From: Fodinibius salsisoli | GTDB lineage: Bacteria; Bacteroidota; Rhodothermia; Balneolales; Balneolaceae | Direction of reading: 5' to 3' | Assembly: GCF_026229185.1 (NCBI RefSeq) | Contig: NZ_JAGGJA010000006.1 | Location: 1 to 64,000, forward strand | Length of the DNA: 64,000 bases | Part shown: one piece after another, positions 1 through 8,368 of the stretch | Layout of the letters: each line of letters begins with the position of its first letter | How positions within the stretch are numbered: the first letter of the stretch is position 1 | Notes under the pieces: model-generated | What the model was told of the DNA's origin: nothing | The model's database searches: none | What the model saw: only the letters and a program-made list of their open reading frames with translations | Program-made: the position numbers and the translations under genes

Positions 1-127
1 TAACATCTAACTTAAACTCTTTGCTGAAGCTACGTCGGGTTTGTTTGTTACTCATGATCTATTAGGTATAAATTAACAGCCACAATCTATGACTTAACCG
101 GGTGTCTACCAAAATGTAGCAACTCCA
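1..127 (-). mobile_element. Edge of an IS3-like insertion sequence (transposase OrfA N-terminus and probable terminal repeat)
   Basis: On the minus strand an ATG at 55-53 opens a frame that runs off the window and reads MSNKQTRRSFSKEFKLDV. This is the typical start of an IS3-family OrfA helix-turn-helix protein (RRxFSxEFKL). Outside it, at 101-127, is a GTGTCTACCAAAATGTAGCA stretch that resembles IS3-family ends of the GTGTCTAACTTTTTGGGG type. Only the first 18 codons are visible, so intactness cannot be judged. The family call rests on that short match and on recalled end sequences. Confidence 0.6.
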
Positions 128-218
128 TATTCCCTCTTTATTAAGGGGGACTTTTTAAAAAATTGCACCCAAAAATCTCCCTTACCAAAGGGAGTACCGA
201 CTTTAGTCGGGGAGGGTT
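121..218. repeat. Short inverted repeats upstream of the first amylase gene
   Basis: CTCCCTT/AAGGGAG (178-194) is followed by CCGACTTTAGTCGG (198-211) and a pyrimidine/purine-rich flank. Together they form stacked small hairpins between the IS end and the amylase start. It could be a dispersed intergenic repeat or a terminator reading out of the insertion sequence. No second copy was noticed in the window. Confidence 0.35.
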
Positions 219-268
219 GTCTTCTTAAGTGTTCAACGCATTAAAACCAAAACAAATAAGGGATGATC

Positions 269-1753
269 ATGATAAAGTGGAGCATAAAATACCTATTCAT
301 ATTATGTGCAGCGCTATTCTTGATTCAATGCGATAGTTCTGTACATAATGTTTCTTCAGAACCTAATGAAAAATCATCTGGCGCTCCTAAAAATTCCCCA
401 TCAGACACCAACCAAACATCCGGCGTCATGATGCAGGGGTTTTACTGGGATGTACCCAAAGGCGGCACATGGTGGGAAACCATAGAACACAAAGTCAGCA
501 CCCTCGCGGATATGTCCGGTAGATATGGAATTGACCGAATTTGGCTGCCCCCCGTTTCCAAGAGCCAAAGCGGTGGATATTCGATGGGATACGATCCCGC
601 CGACTATTACGATCTGGGAAACTACAAACAGTACGGTACGGTAGAAACCCGCTTCGGATCTAAAACAGAACTAAAAAATCTTATTTCTACCTTAAAAAGC
701 AACGATATATCCGTTATGGGAGATATCGTTTTAAATCATCGATCCGGCGGTGATAAAGAATACAATCCTGCAACCGGTGATAGTACGTGGACCGACTTCA
801 GTCAGGTAAAATCCGGAAAGGCAACCTGGAGCTGGGCGACCTTCCACCCCAACGATGACCATACCACAGATCCCGGTGATTTTAGCGACATGCCCGACGT
901 CTGCTACACCACCGATATTGCTTATAACGATATGAAAACCTGGATGAACTGGCTGCAGGATAATATTGGCTTTAACGGTGGATGGCGATTCGATTATGTG
1001 AAAGGACTTGAACCCCGGGTCATAAAAGATATGAAAGCTGCCACGGGGGATCCTTTTTCTATTGGCGAGTACTGGGATGCCAACACCGATATCCTGCAAT
1101 CCTGGTCGAGTGAGACCGGGGCCTCCGTATTCGATTTTGCGCTATATTACACCATGGCCGACATTTTTAATGCCACGGATGGCAGTGGATATCTTCCCAA
1201 TATGATAGACCCCAGTCAATCTTTTGCTGCCAAAAACCCGATGCGCGCCGTTACCTTTGCCGGCAATCACGACACGGATGACATTGTACACGACAAGATG
1301 ATGGCCTACGCCTTCATGCTGACTTACCAGGGCTATCCATCTATCTGGTGGAAGGATTATTTTAACTACGGATTGGATGATCTAGGCGGAGAATGGGGCA
1401 ACGGAATTAATCAGCTCGTCTGGGTGCGTGGCCAGCTGGCAGATGCCTCGCCAAATATCGAACTGCTCAAAACCGACGACGGCGACCTGCTCATCTACGC
1501 AGCAGAGGGGTATTCCTCGAAGAGTCCCGGCTATATTGTAGCTATCAATGACCATCCAAAGGGATGGAAAGGCGCTTCGGTACAAACCGACAATACCTAT
1601 CTCCATGACAAAACACTCAAGGTCTATGCTTGGTATTCAACCGTGGATGGACAGAATGTGCAGCCTGAATCCGAGTATGCCAACAGCTCCGGAGAAGTGG
1701 AAGTATGGGCTCCGCCCAGAGGCTACGCCGTCTATTCGGTTGAGGGTTTCTGA
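269..1753 (+). CDS. Secreted alpha-amylase, GH13
   Basis: Hydrolyses alpha-1,4-glucan links in starch or maltodextrin, probably at the cell surface or in the periplasm. The N-terminus is a signal sequence with a possible lipoprotein cysteine (LFLIQC, residue 23 counted from 263), although Gln before Cys is an unusual lipobox. A polar linker leads into the (beta/alpha)8 barrel. All four GH13 regions are visible: DIVLNH (154-159), the nucleophile Asp244 in GWRFDY, acid/base Glu269 in IGEYW and Asp337 in GNHD. A C-terminal beta domain ends the protein. The order of motifs and the MMQGFYWD opening resemble bacterial/plant-type single-chain alpha-amylases. ATG 269 is preferred over ATG 263 because AAGGG at 258-262 is then correctly spaced. 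The next GH13 gene follows 68 bases later on the same strand. Confidence 0.9.
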   Translation: MIKWSIKYLFILCAALFLIQCDSSVHNVSSEPNEKSSGAPKNSPSDTNQTSGVMMQGFYWDVPKGGTWWETIEHKVSTLADMSGRYGIDRIWLPPVSKSQSGGYSMGYDPADYYDLGNYKQYGTVETRFGSKTELKNLISTLKSNDISVMGDIVLNHRSGGDKEYNPATGDSTWTDFSQVKSGKATWSWATFHPNDDHTTDPGDFSDMPDVCYTTDIAYNDMKTWMNWLQDNIGFNGGWRFDYVKGLEPRVIKDMKAATGDPFSIGEYWDANTDILQSWSSETGASVFDFALYYTMADIFNATDGSGYLPNMIDPSQSFAAKNPMRAVTFAGNHDTDDIVHDKMMAYAFMLTYQGYPSIWWKDYFNYGLDDLGGEWGNGINQLVWVRGQLADASPNIELLKTDDGDLLIYAAEGYSSKSPGYIVAINDHPKGWKGASVQTDNTYLHDKTLKVYAWYSTVDGQNVQPESEYANSSGEVEVWAPPRGYAVYSVEGF

Positions 1754-1821
1754 AAACCTACCCTTTCTCTATGTCAATAACCTTATACAGAAGTTACACC
1801 TTATCTTAAATTACATTACCT

Positions 1822-3684
1822 ATGAAATCCATTATTCGTCTAATCAGCTTTATCCTGCTTTTGTCTATATCTACTTATAAAGCAGAGGGTCAAAATTACG
1901 ACCTCAAGCGCATAGAGCCACTCAACTGGTGGATCGGCATGGAGAATCCAGAGCTGCAGATCATGCTCTATGGGCAAGACATTGGTGAGCTGACTCCCGT
2001 TATAGATTATGAGGGCGTTACCCTTAAACGCATCCAATCAGTCGATAATAAGAATTACCTGTTTCTTTACCTGCACATTGCCCCTCAAACTGAAGCCGGA
2101 ACGGTCAACATTTCGCTGATGAAGGATCAACGCGAGGTCGTTTCATACCCTTATAAGCTTAAAGAACGGGAAAACCAATCAGCGCAACGCCAGGGATTTA
2201 ATTCTTCGGATGTAATCTACTTAATTACCCCCGACCGTTTTGCCAACGGCAATCCCCAAAATGACGAGCTGGCAGGCTACGCCGACTCACTCGATCGGGA
2301 TGATCATTACGGCCGGCATGGTGGAGACCTCCAGGGTATTATTGATCATCTGGACTATATTGATGACATGGGCTTTACGGCTATATGGTTGAACCCTGTT
2401 TTAGAAAATGCCATGCCCAACGCTTCGTACCACGGCTACTCTACTACGGACTATTACAAAGTCGATCCTCGTTTTGGAAGCAACAAATTGTATAAGAAAC
2501 TCAGTAAAGAGGCCGAAAAACGAGGGATAAAATTAGTCATGGATATGATCATGAATCACATCGGTTCTAATCATTGGTGGATGGATGATTTACCCTCTCC
2601 CGACTGGGTGCACTACCCGGATGAATACCAGCAAACCAATCACCGGAGAACCGTTCTGCATGATCCGTATGCCTCAGATATTGATAAAAAGCGTTTCACT
2701 TCTGGATGGTTTGTTAAAACGATGCCTGACCTCAACCAAAACAACCCCCTTTTGGCCGACTATCTAATCTACAGTAGTCTCTGGTGGATTGAATATGCCG
2801 GCCTGCGTGGTATTCGTCACGATACCCATCCTTATGCTGGTCAGTCGTTCATGCACAAATGGACCTGCCGCATTATGGAAGAGTATCCCAACTTTAATAT
2901 TGTTGGCGAGGAATGGAGCGTAGATCCCTTGACCATTGCCAAATGGCAGCGTGGAAGCGATTTACCTACAGATTTTGGCTCTTGTTTACCCAGTATGATG
3001 GACTTTCCTATCCAAGTGTCCCTTGTTGAGGCTCTGACCCAAAAAGAAAGTTGGGATAATGGATTTATTAATCTTTACGAAAAACTCTCGTCCGATCATT
3101 TATATCCAAATCCACAAAACCTGGTCATTTTCCCAGACAACCATGACATGGACCGCTTTTACCGCCAGGTCAATGAAGATTATGACCTCTATAAAATGGG
3201 TCTTACCTACATTATGACGATGCGCGGCATTCCCCAGTTCTATTATGGTACCGAAATTCTTATGAGCAATGAGAAGTCACATGATCATGGCCAAATAAGA
3301 GAAGATTTCCCCGGTGGCTGGATTTCGGATAAGAGTAATGCATTTAGTGGCCAGGGACTCTCAGAACATAAAAAAGAGGCTCAAGGCTTCGTTAAAAAGC
3401 TTTTGAACTGGCGAAAGGATCATCCCGTGATCCATGATGGAAAAATGATGCAGTTTGCCCCGAAACATGATGGTTTATATGTCTATTTCCGCTATAATAA
3501 GCAACAGAGGGTGATGGTCATCTTGAACAAAAATAATAAAGAAACGCCTATAGCAACGGACTATTACCACGAAATGACAGGCGATTATAACCAAGGTACA
3601 GACGTCGTTAGTGGAATAACCTACTCTCTGGATAAGCTTACAGTTCCGGGCCGCTCTGCTCTCATTTTGGAATTGAAGAAATAG
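1822..3684 (+). CDS. Periplasmic cyclomaltodextrinase/neopullulanase-like GH13 (SusA-like)
   Basis: Predicted to cleave maltodextrins or cyclodextrins in the periplasm. A cleavable signal peptide (residues 1-23, ending KAEGQ) is followed by an all-beta N-terminal domain of about 90 residues typical of cyclomaltodextrinases, then the GH13 barrel and a C-terminal beta domain. Catalytic residues are visible: Asp241 of DMIMNH, nucleophile Asp334 in IRHD, acid/base Glu363 in VGEEW and Asp442 in DNHD. The length of 620 residues matches SusA-type enzymes. It lies just downstream of the secreted amylase, so amylase products would be its natural substrate. Its 3' end faces pabB with only 36 bases between the stops. 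Product specificity cannot be read from sequence. Confidence 0.88.
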   Translation: MKSIIRLISFILLLSISTYKAEGQNYDLKRIEPLNWWIGMENPELQIMLYGQDIGELTPVIDYEGVTLKRIQSVDNKNYLFLYLHIAPQTEAGTVNISLMKDQREVVSYPYKLKERENQSAQRQGFNSSDVIYLITPDRFANGNPQNDELAGYADSLDRDDHYGRHGGDLQGIIDHLDYIDDMGFTAIWLNPVLENAMPNASYHGYSTTDYYKVDPRFGSNKLYKKLSKEAEKRGIKLVMDMIMNHIGSNHWWMDDLPSPDWVHYPDEYQQTNHRRTVLHDPYASDIDKKRFTSGWFVKTMPDLNQNNPLLADYLIYSSLWWIEYAGLRGIRHDTHPYAGQSFMHKWTCRIMEEYPNFNIVGEEWSVDPLTIAKWQRGSDLPTDFGSCLPSMMDFPIQVSLVEALTQKESWDNGFINLYEKLSSDHLYPNPQNLVIFPDNHDMDRFYRQVNEDYDLYKMGLTYIMTMRGIPQFYYGTEILMSNEKSHDHGQIREDFPGGWISDKSNAFSGQGLSEHKKEAQGFVKKLLNWRKDHPVIHDGKMMQFAPKHDGLYVYFRYNKQQRVMVILNKNNKETPIATDYYHEMTGDYNQGTDVVSGITYSLDKLTVPGRSALILELKK

Positions 3685-3720
3685 ACATATTTTTTCGGAC
3701 TGGGGGTACCGAGTCAACAT

Positions 3721-4980
3721 TTAGCTTGGAATAGCCTCCTGTAAGGCCCGGGCCTTTACCAGGGTTTCCTCCCATTCAGCATCTGGGTCTGAATCGCCGG
3801 TAATGGCACCACCTACTGCATAGTAAAGGTTCTCATCCTGGATGATCGCTGTTCGAATCACCACATTAAAATCAAAATCACCATTGGGCTTTATATAACC
3901 AACGGCGCCGGAATAGATACCTCTTTTATAATTCTCCAAGGTCTCAATCGACTGCATGGCACTAATTTTGGGTGCACCGGTCATCGATCCCATGGGGAAA
4001 CAGGCTTTTAGAATTTGAATAGGATCGCTTTGTCGGGCTTTTGCTTTTACCGTCGAAACCATCTGATGGACTGTTCCAAAGGTTTCAATTTTAAACAGAT
4101 CGCTCACCGCTACCGATCCTTTCCGGGCAATCCGACTCAAATCATTTCGGACCAGATCAACAATCATTAAATTTTCGGCCCGTTCTTTAACTGATGCCGC
4201 CAGCTGCTCTTTTAGCCTCTGATCCTCCGATTCCGTATCTCCTCTTGGTGAGGTCCCTTTGATGGGTTGAGTAAAAATGTCCTCTCCGTCCTTCCTTAAA
4301 AACCGCTCCGGTGACTGGCAACAAACTGCAAGGTCATCGAACTTTAAAAAGGCTCCAAATGGAACCGGGCCTATTTCTTTCATGGTTTGATAAAGCGACC
4401 ACGGATTTCCCCTAAATCCACCTTTCATTTGATGGGAAAGATTGATCTCATAATATTCGCCCTCTCGGATGGCCTGCTGTGCTTTTTTAATGCTATCCAG
4501 ATATTCATCCCTCGATGTTTGGGCTGTCAGTCCATCAGTCTTAAAACGGCCTTGTGCAGCTTCACCTGTTGGATGGGGTAATTCTCCTTTGATGGTTCTT
4601 GTTTCTAAGGATTTGCGATGCTGCCGTAAAATCAATTCAGGAACCATAAAATAAAGATCCGGAGCACCTATGGGATCCGAATTTTGTGAATGGAGCAGCT
4701 CCAGATGGTTTTTAAGATCATACCCCAGATATCCAAAAAGCCAGTCATGGTGTCGGTCTCTAAACTCCTGCAAAAATTTCCAGGGATTCCCCTTCCGAAT
4801 ATATTTTTCGCCGTCTTCGATTAGATGCACTTCATTACCATAGGCTTTAATCTCGGTCTTCGGCTGGCTCGCAAGAAAGGAATACTGCGACCAGGGATGG
4901 TCCTGCGATTGGGATTCGAGTAATATTACTGAACCCTTGGTGCTAATTTCGTTCGAAAGTACAGCCAGATCAATATCCAT
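3721..4980 (-). CDS. pabB: Aminodeoxychorismate synthase component I
   Basis: Converts chorismate and ammonia or glutamine-derived nitrogen to 4-amino-4-deoxychorismate, the first step toward p-aminobenzoate and folate. The chorismate-binding domain carries PIKGTSPR; the lysine in PIKGT marks PabB, whereas anthranilate synthase (TrpE) has PIAGT. Also visible are DLVRNDLSRI, GSMTGAPK and SGAVGYI, all in the expected order. Its 420 residues are normal for a PabB with a short N-terminal domain. It begins at ATG 4980, with GTG 4983 as alternative, directly after the pabC stop, so it is probably translationally coupled to pabC. The glutaminase partner pabA is not in this window. Confidence 0.92.
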   Translation of the reverse strand: MDIDLAVLSNEISTKGSVILLESQSQDHPWSQYSFLASQPKTEIKAYGNEVHLIEDGEKYIRKGNPWKFLQEFRDRHHDWLFGYLGYDLKNHLELLHSQNSDPIGAPDLYFMVPELILRQHRKSLETRTIKGELPHPTGEAAQGRFKTDGLTAQTSRDEYLDSIKKAQQAIREGEYYEINLSHQMKGGFRGNPWSLYQTMKEIGPVPFGAFLKFDDLAVCCQSPERFLRKDGEDIFTQPIKGTSPRGDTESEDQRLKEQLAASVKERAENLMIVDLVRNDLSRIARKGSVAVSDLFKIETFGTVHQMVSTVKAKARQSDPIQILKACFPMGSMTGAPKISAMQSIETLENYKRGIYSGAVGYIKPNGDFDFNVVIRTAIIQDENLYYAVGGAITGDSDPDAEWEETLVKARALQEAIPS

Positions 4981-4983
4981 CAC

Positions 4984-5859
4984 CTATTGCAATGCATTTA
5001 AGTGTTGGGCACGAAAGCTGGAATATAACTGCTGAACCTCTTTGGTAACAGGATGATCCGTATCATACTTCTTTCCATCAACCTGATGAACGGAAAGTAC
5101 CTCCCGGACTGAATTACACATAAATATGGCCTCAGCATCATCTAATGTTCTTAGTCGATACTGACCCTCATTTAACGCCCATTGCTGCTTGTCTTCAGTA
5201 ATGGTTATAATTGCCTGGCGGGTAATGCCCGGAAGGAGATCACAAGCCTCTGAGGGTGTAAAAATTTGGTCATTCTTAATCCAAAATAGATTAGCGATCG
5301 TCGTTTCTGATACCCATCCATTCATTGTTTGCATGAGTGCATCATCTGCCCCCTTTTGGGCTGCTTCTCTTGCAGCTAAAATATAGTTTATGCCATTGGT
5401 AAACTTACCCACTGATGGTAATGCTTGTGAAGGTATCCTCCGGACATCAACCGTTGCCAATGTGGGAGGTTCGAAAAAATTCGGACATTTTGAAGCCATG
5501 ATCATATAATGCAGTGTGCCACTACCCTGAGATTGATATCCTCGCATGCCTTCTTGCCAGCACTGTATGCGTACAATAGCATCGGTGGCAAGCAGCTCTT
5601 TTTGCTGCAACAAGTCAGCTGTATTTTTTCTTAGCTCATCCAGTGAGGGTATCCCCGGAGCTGAGATGCCCAGTACGCCCAGCCCATCTCTCAAACGATT
5701 AATATGCTCTTCCAACAGTAATGTACGGCCCTGATAAACCCGAAACGTTTCAAAGACTCCTTCTCCGTACATCATGCCCCGGGAATTCGCCTTCACAATC
5801 GGCTGTTCCGCAGACTGAAGCTGCCCGTCAAATAAGATCCAGTTATTACTTTGACCCAC
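4984..5859 (-). CDS. pabC: Aminodeoxychorismate lyase (class IV PLP enzyme)
   Basis: Releases pyruvate from aminodeoxychorismate to give p-aminobenzoate. The fold is that of class IV aminotransferases: SRGMMYGEGVFET near the N-terminus, the probable PLP lysine Lys152 in GKFTNGINY, and WVSETTIANLFW with LLPGITRQ toward the C-terminus. Length (291 aa) is typical. It could be a branched-chain or D-amino acid aminotransferase by fold alone. Direct adjacency to pabB decides for PabC. Translation starts at GTG 5859, overlapping the end of the preceding thioredoxin-fold gene by 14 bases. Confidence 0.85.
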   Translation of the reverse strand: MGQSNNWILFDGQLQSAEQPIVKANSRGMMYGEGVFETFRVYQGRTLLLEEHINRLRDGLGVLGISAPGIPSLDELRKNTADLLQQKELLATDAIVRIQCWQEGMRGYQSQGSGTLHYMIMASKCPNFFEPPTLATVDVRRIPSQALPSVGKFTNGINYILAAREAAQKGADDALMQTMNGWVSETTIANLFWIKNDQIFTPSEACDLLPGITRQAIITITEDKQQWALNEGQYRLRTLDDAEAIFMCNSVREVLSVHQVDGKKYDTDHPVTKEVQQLYSSFRAQHLNALQ

Positions 5860-6391
5860 GGTGAATCATAGTTTTTAAGCTATCCAAATGTGTCTTTTCC
5901 AGACTTCCCAAAGAAACAAAGCGAACCTTTCCACCGGGTTGAAAAAGCAGGTAAGCCGGCAAACCCGGTACCTGAAACGATGAGAACTGGCGGGATCCTG
6001 CAACATAATGAAAAGGATAATTATGCTCCTCAATATAGGTTGTAGCTTCCTCCTTCTGGAGGCCAACGATAGCTGAAAAAATGGCCAGTTTACTTCCCGC
6101 CTCTTCTTTAAGCGTAGATAGCTTTTGATGTTCTTCTGCCGAAGTATCCGACCAGTTTGACCAGAACTGCAATAACACAAACGAACTATCAAAGCTGGAA
6201 ATTCTCAGGCTATCTGGTTGGCCAACCCGTTTCCAACCAACCGTCTGTAATAAGTCTTGCTGCATCATTTGCTTATTAAATGCCCTTCGCTTGTCCTGCT
6301 GGGTATTGATGGTCAAATAAATGATTGCCAAAGCTGCTATTACTGCAACAACGGCTAAGAAAGTATTAAAATACTTTGGATCTAATCGCAT
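5846..6391 (-). CDS. Membrane-anchored thioredoxin-fold protein lacking the CxxC motif
   Basis: A single N-terminal transmembrane segment (about residues 9-27) is followed by a TlpA/thioredoxin-like domain. The strand before the active site reads VLLQFWSNWSDTSAEE. In a redox-active member this would be W-C-x-x-C, but here both cysteines are serine (WSDTS). The cis-proline region is present as VPGLPAYLLF. A redox role is therefore unlikely, and a binding, chaperone or structural role is inferred. The gene overlaps the GH13 gene upstream by 10 bases and pabC downstream by 14, so all four are read as one translationally coupled unit. Confidence 0.75.
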   Translation of the reverse strand: MRLDPKYFNTFLAVVAVIAALAIIYLTINTQQDKRRAFNKQMMQQDLLQTVGWKRVGQPDSLRISSFDSSFVLLQFWSNWSDTSAEEHQKLSTLKEEAGSKLAIFSAIVGLQKEEATTYIEEHNYPFHYVAGSRQFSSFQVPGLPAYLLFQPGGKVRFVSLGSLEKTHLDSLKTMIHRGSK

Positions 6392-8178
6392 TGATCTTTT
6401 TGCTCAGGAATTAGAATAGCACCCGAAACCGGTGGCAGGCTAATTTCTGCCGAATGTTCTGAAAATTCGATACCCGTATCCGTTAGTTGGTTTTCGAGGT
6501 ATGTATGCTCCGGAAGCTCAAAATTCGCTAATGGGATTTTAATCTGCCGGGGTTCCTCCGATCTGTTAATGACTACAATCGCAAAATCAAGTGAGCTTTT
6601 TTGCCGGGCAAAAACGAAATACTCCTGCTCATCTGACGGGAGTGGAACAAAATTGCCTGTCTGTAGAACCTCATGTTCATTTCTTATCTCCCCGAGCTTC
6701 TTATACCAGTTAAATAATTTCTCGTCGAAATTGTTATCATCAACGGGGCGTTCCCGGTCTAACGGATCTAAACGCTCAGGATCATATTCAAAATCAGGCC
6801 AGACCATTGGTTTACGATCATCCGGATCGCCAGCTCCCCACATTCCGGCCTCCGTTCCATAATAAATCATAGGCGCGCCGACATAGGTATACTGAAACAG
6901 GGATACCAATTTTTGGATTCTTCGCTCCTCAGCATTGGGCTTTCGAACATCAAATCCGAGCTTGGGCCGCCCATCCTCATTGTATTCACGTCCCGGATTG
7001 ACCACCATCGATGCCAGGCGTGGCGTGTCATGGCTGTCCATTAGGTTCTGCATAACATAGGGAGCGTCTTTCGGAAAGCTATTCCGCACCTCTTCCAGTT
7101 CATCCAAAAATTCATTAGTGCTAATCGACTGATCAATGATGTAACGCTGCACCGATTTGGCAAAAGGATAATTCATAGCCGCGGTAAAAAGCTCTCCACT
7201 TACCCACTCCTTGGAATCGGAGGTCCATAACTCGCCTACGGTATAAGCTTCAGGATTAATTGATCGAACCACGGCGTTCCACTCCTTCCAGAACCCCTTC
7301 CCCACTTCTTCCGGTACATCCAGTCGCCAACCGTCTACTCCATCTGAGGGATTGCCATCACCATTGGGATCCATCCAGCGCTTTGTAATTTCGAAGATGT
7401 GTTCCCGGACTGGCTTTACCAGGGTATCACCTTCTTCTTTAAGCTCAGGCAGTGATTTATGCCCCCACCAGCCCTCGTAATCGAATACAGAACCAACATA
7501 TGGATCATTAAACGATTTTACGGCGTACCAGTCTTTAAATATGGACTCATCCTGCTTTTCTGCTAAGTCACGGAATGCCCAAAAGTCTGTCCCCGTATGG
7601 TTGAAGACGCCATCGATGATAATTTTCATATCTCGGTTATGGACTTCTTCAATCAGCTTTAAAAACAATTTATCTGCTGAGGTCCATTGCCAGGTAGCAG
7701 GATTTTGCGGATCCTCTTGCTCTATGATTGCCCGATCTCCTTCCGGGTCCGGCCCAAAAAAGCGATCGATATGGCGGTAACAGCTGGCATCGTACTTATG
7801 CAACGAGACTGCTTCAAATATAGGATTTAAATATAAGGCACCGATACCCAGCTCCATCAAATAGTCCAGCTTATCGATAACGCCCTGGAGGTCGCCCCCA
7901 TACCGACGATGATAAACACCGTCCATGAAGCTATCACCCATCGACTTCTCCCAGTCGGCACGATCGTACCAGTCGGATGTCCAAGGTGTAGGTGCCCATC
8001 CCTCTGGACCATTAACACGCTCTCCGGTAGGATCGTTAGACGAATCTCCATTCCGAAAGCGTTCTGGGAAAATCTGATACCAAATGACGTGCTTAGCCCA
8101 TTCCGGAGTGTGATAATTATTATCAGCTGTATCTAATAATTCATCAGTTACTTCTGCTTCAATCGGTTTTGTTAGCAT
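6382..8178 (-). CDS. Cytoplasmic GH13 maltodextrin hydrolase (cyclomaltodextrinase/neopullulanase-like)
   Basis: Probably hydrolyses imported maltodextrins to glucose and maltose. There is no signal peptide and no N-terminal CBM34-like domain; the barrel begins almost at once with VIWYQIFPERF. Motifs: IIIDGVFNH (Asp189-His194), nucleophile Asp287 in GWRLD, acid/base Glu316 in VGELW, and Asp384 in DSHDTPR. The region between barrel strand 3 and helix 3 contains an acidic insertion. It starts a four-gene overlapping run (GH13, thioredoxin-fold, pabC, pabB) and lies 190 bases after the MFS transporter. Cytoplasmic location is inferred from the missing signal. Alpha-glucosidase or trehalose-related activity cannot be excluded. 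Confidence 0.87.
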   Translation of the reverse strand: MLTKPIEAEVTDELLDTADNNYHTPEWAKHVIWYQIFPERFRNGDSSNDPTGERVNGPEGWAPTPWTSDWYDRADWEKSMGDSFMDGVYHRRYGGDLQGVIDKLDYLMELGIGALYLNPIFEAVSLHKYDASCYRHIDRFFGPDPEGDRAIIEQEDPQNPATWQWTSADKLFLKLIEEVHNRDMKIIIDGVFNHTGTDFWAFRDLAEKQDESIFKDWYAVKSFNDPYVGSVFDYEGWWGHKSLPELKEEGDTLVKPVREHIFEITKRWMDPNGDGNPSDGVDGWRLDVPEEVGKGFWKEWNAVVRSINPEAYTVGELWTSDSKEWVSGELFTAAMNYPFAKSVQRYIIDQSISTNEFLDELEEVRNSFPKDAPYVMQNLMDSHDTPRLASMVVNPGREYNEDGRPKLGFDVRKPNAEERRIQKLVSLFQYTYVGAPMIYYGTEAGMWGAGDPDDRKPMVWPDFEYDPERLDPLDRERPVDDNNFDEKLFNWYKKLGEIRNEHEVLQTGNFVPLPSDEQEYFVFARQKSSLDFAIVVINRSEEPRQIKIPLANFELPEHTYLENQLTDTGIEFSEHSAEISLPPVSGAILIPEQKDQCD

Positions 8179-8368
8179 AATATAGTGCCGTAATTCGTAT
8201 TAATGTCCTGTTGCAAGCTCAATATTGTATCTTTCTATCTTTGAGTATTACTTAAATAAAGATTAGCTATTAAGTATGATTATATCCTTTAAACCTATTT
8301 ATGCTGATCAGATCCATATTATTTCTGTTATTGAATAACAGCTTAACGCTATAAAAGTCCTGAAATTA
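8179..8368 (-). promoter_or_regulatory. Intergenic gap inside the maltodextrin cluster with a palindrome
   Basis: This 190-base A+T-rich gap separates the MFS transporter from the cytoplasmic GH13 gene. CTGTTATTGAATAACAG at 8325-8341 is an almost perfect inverted repeat with 8-base arms. It lacks a U-tract, so it looks more like a protein site or mRNA-stabilising hairpin than an intrinsic terminator. No copy of the LacI-type operator was seen here. Confidence 0.3.

Noticed and set aside
3721-4980. Anthranilate synthase component I (trpE)
   Set aside because: The PIKGT motif and neighbouring pabC indicate PabB; no tryptophan genes are near.
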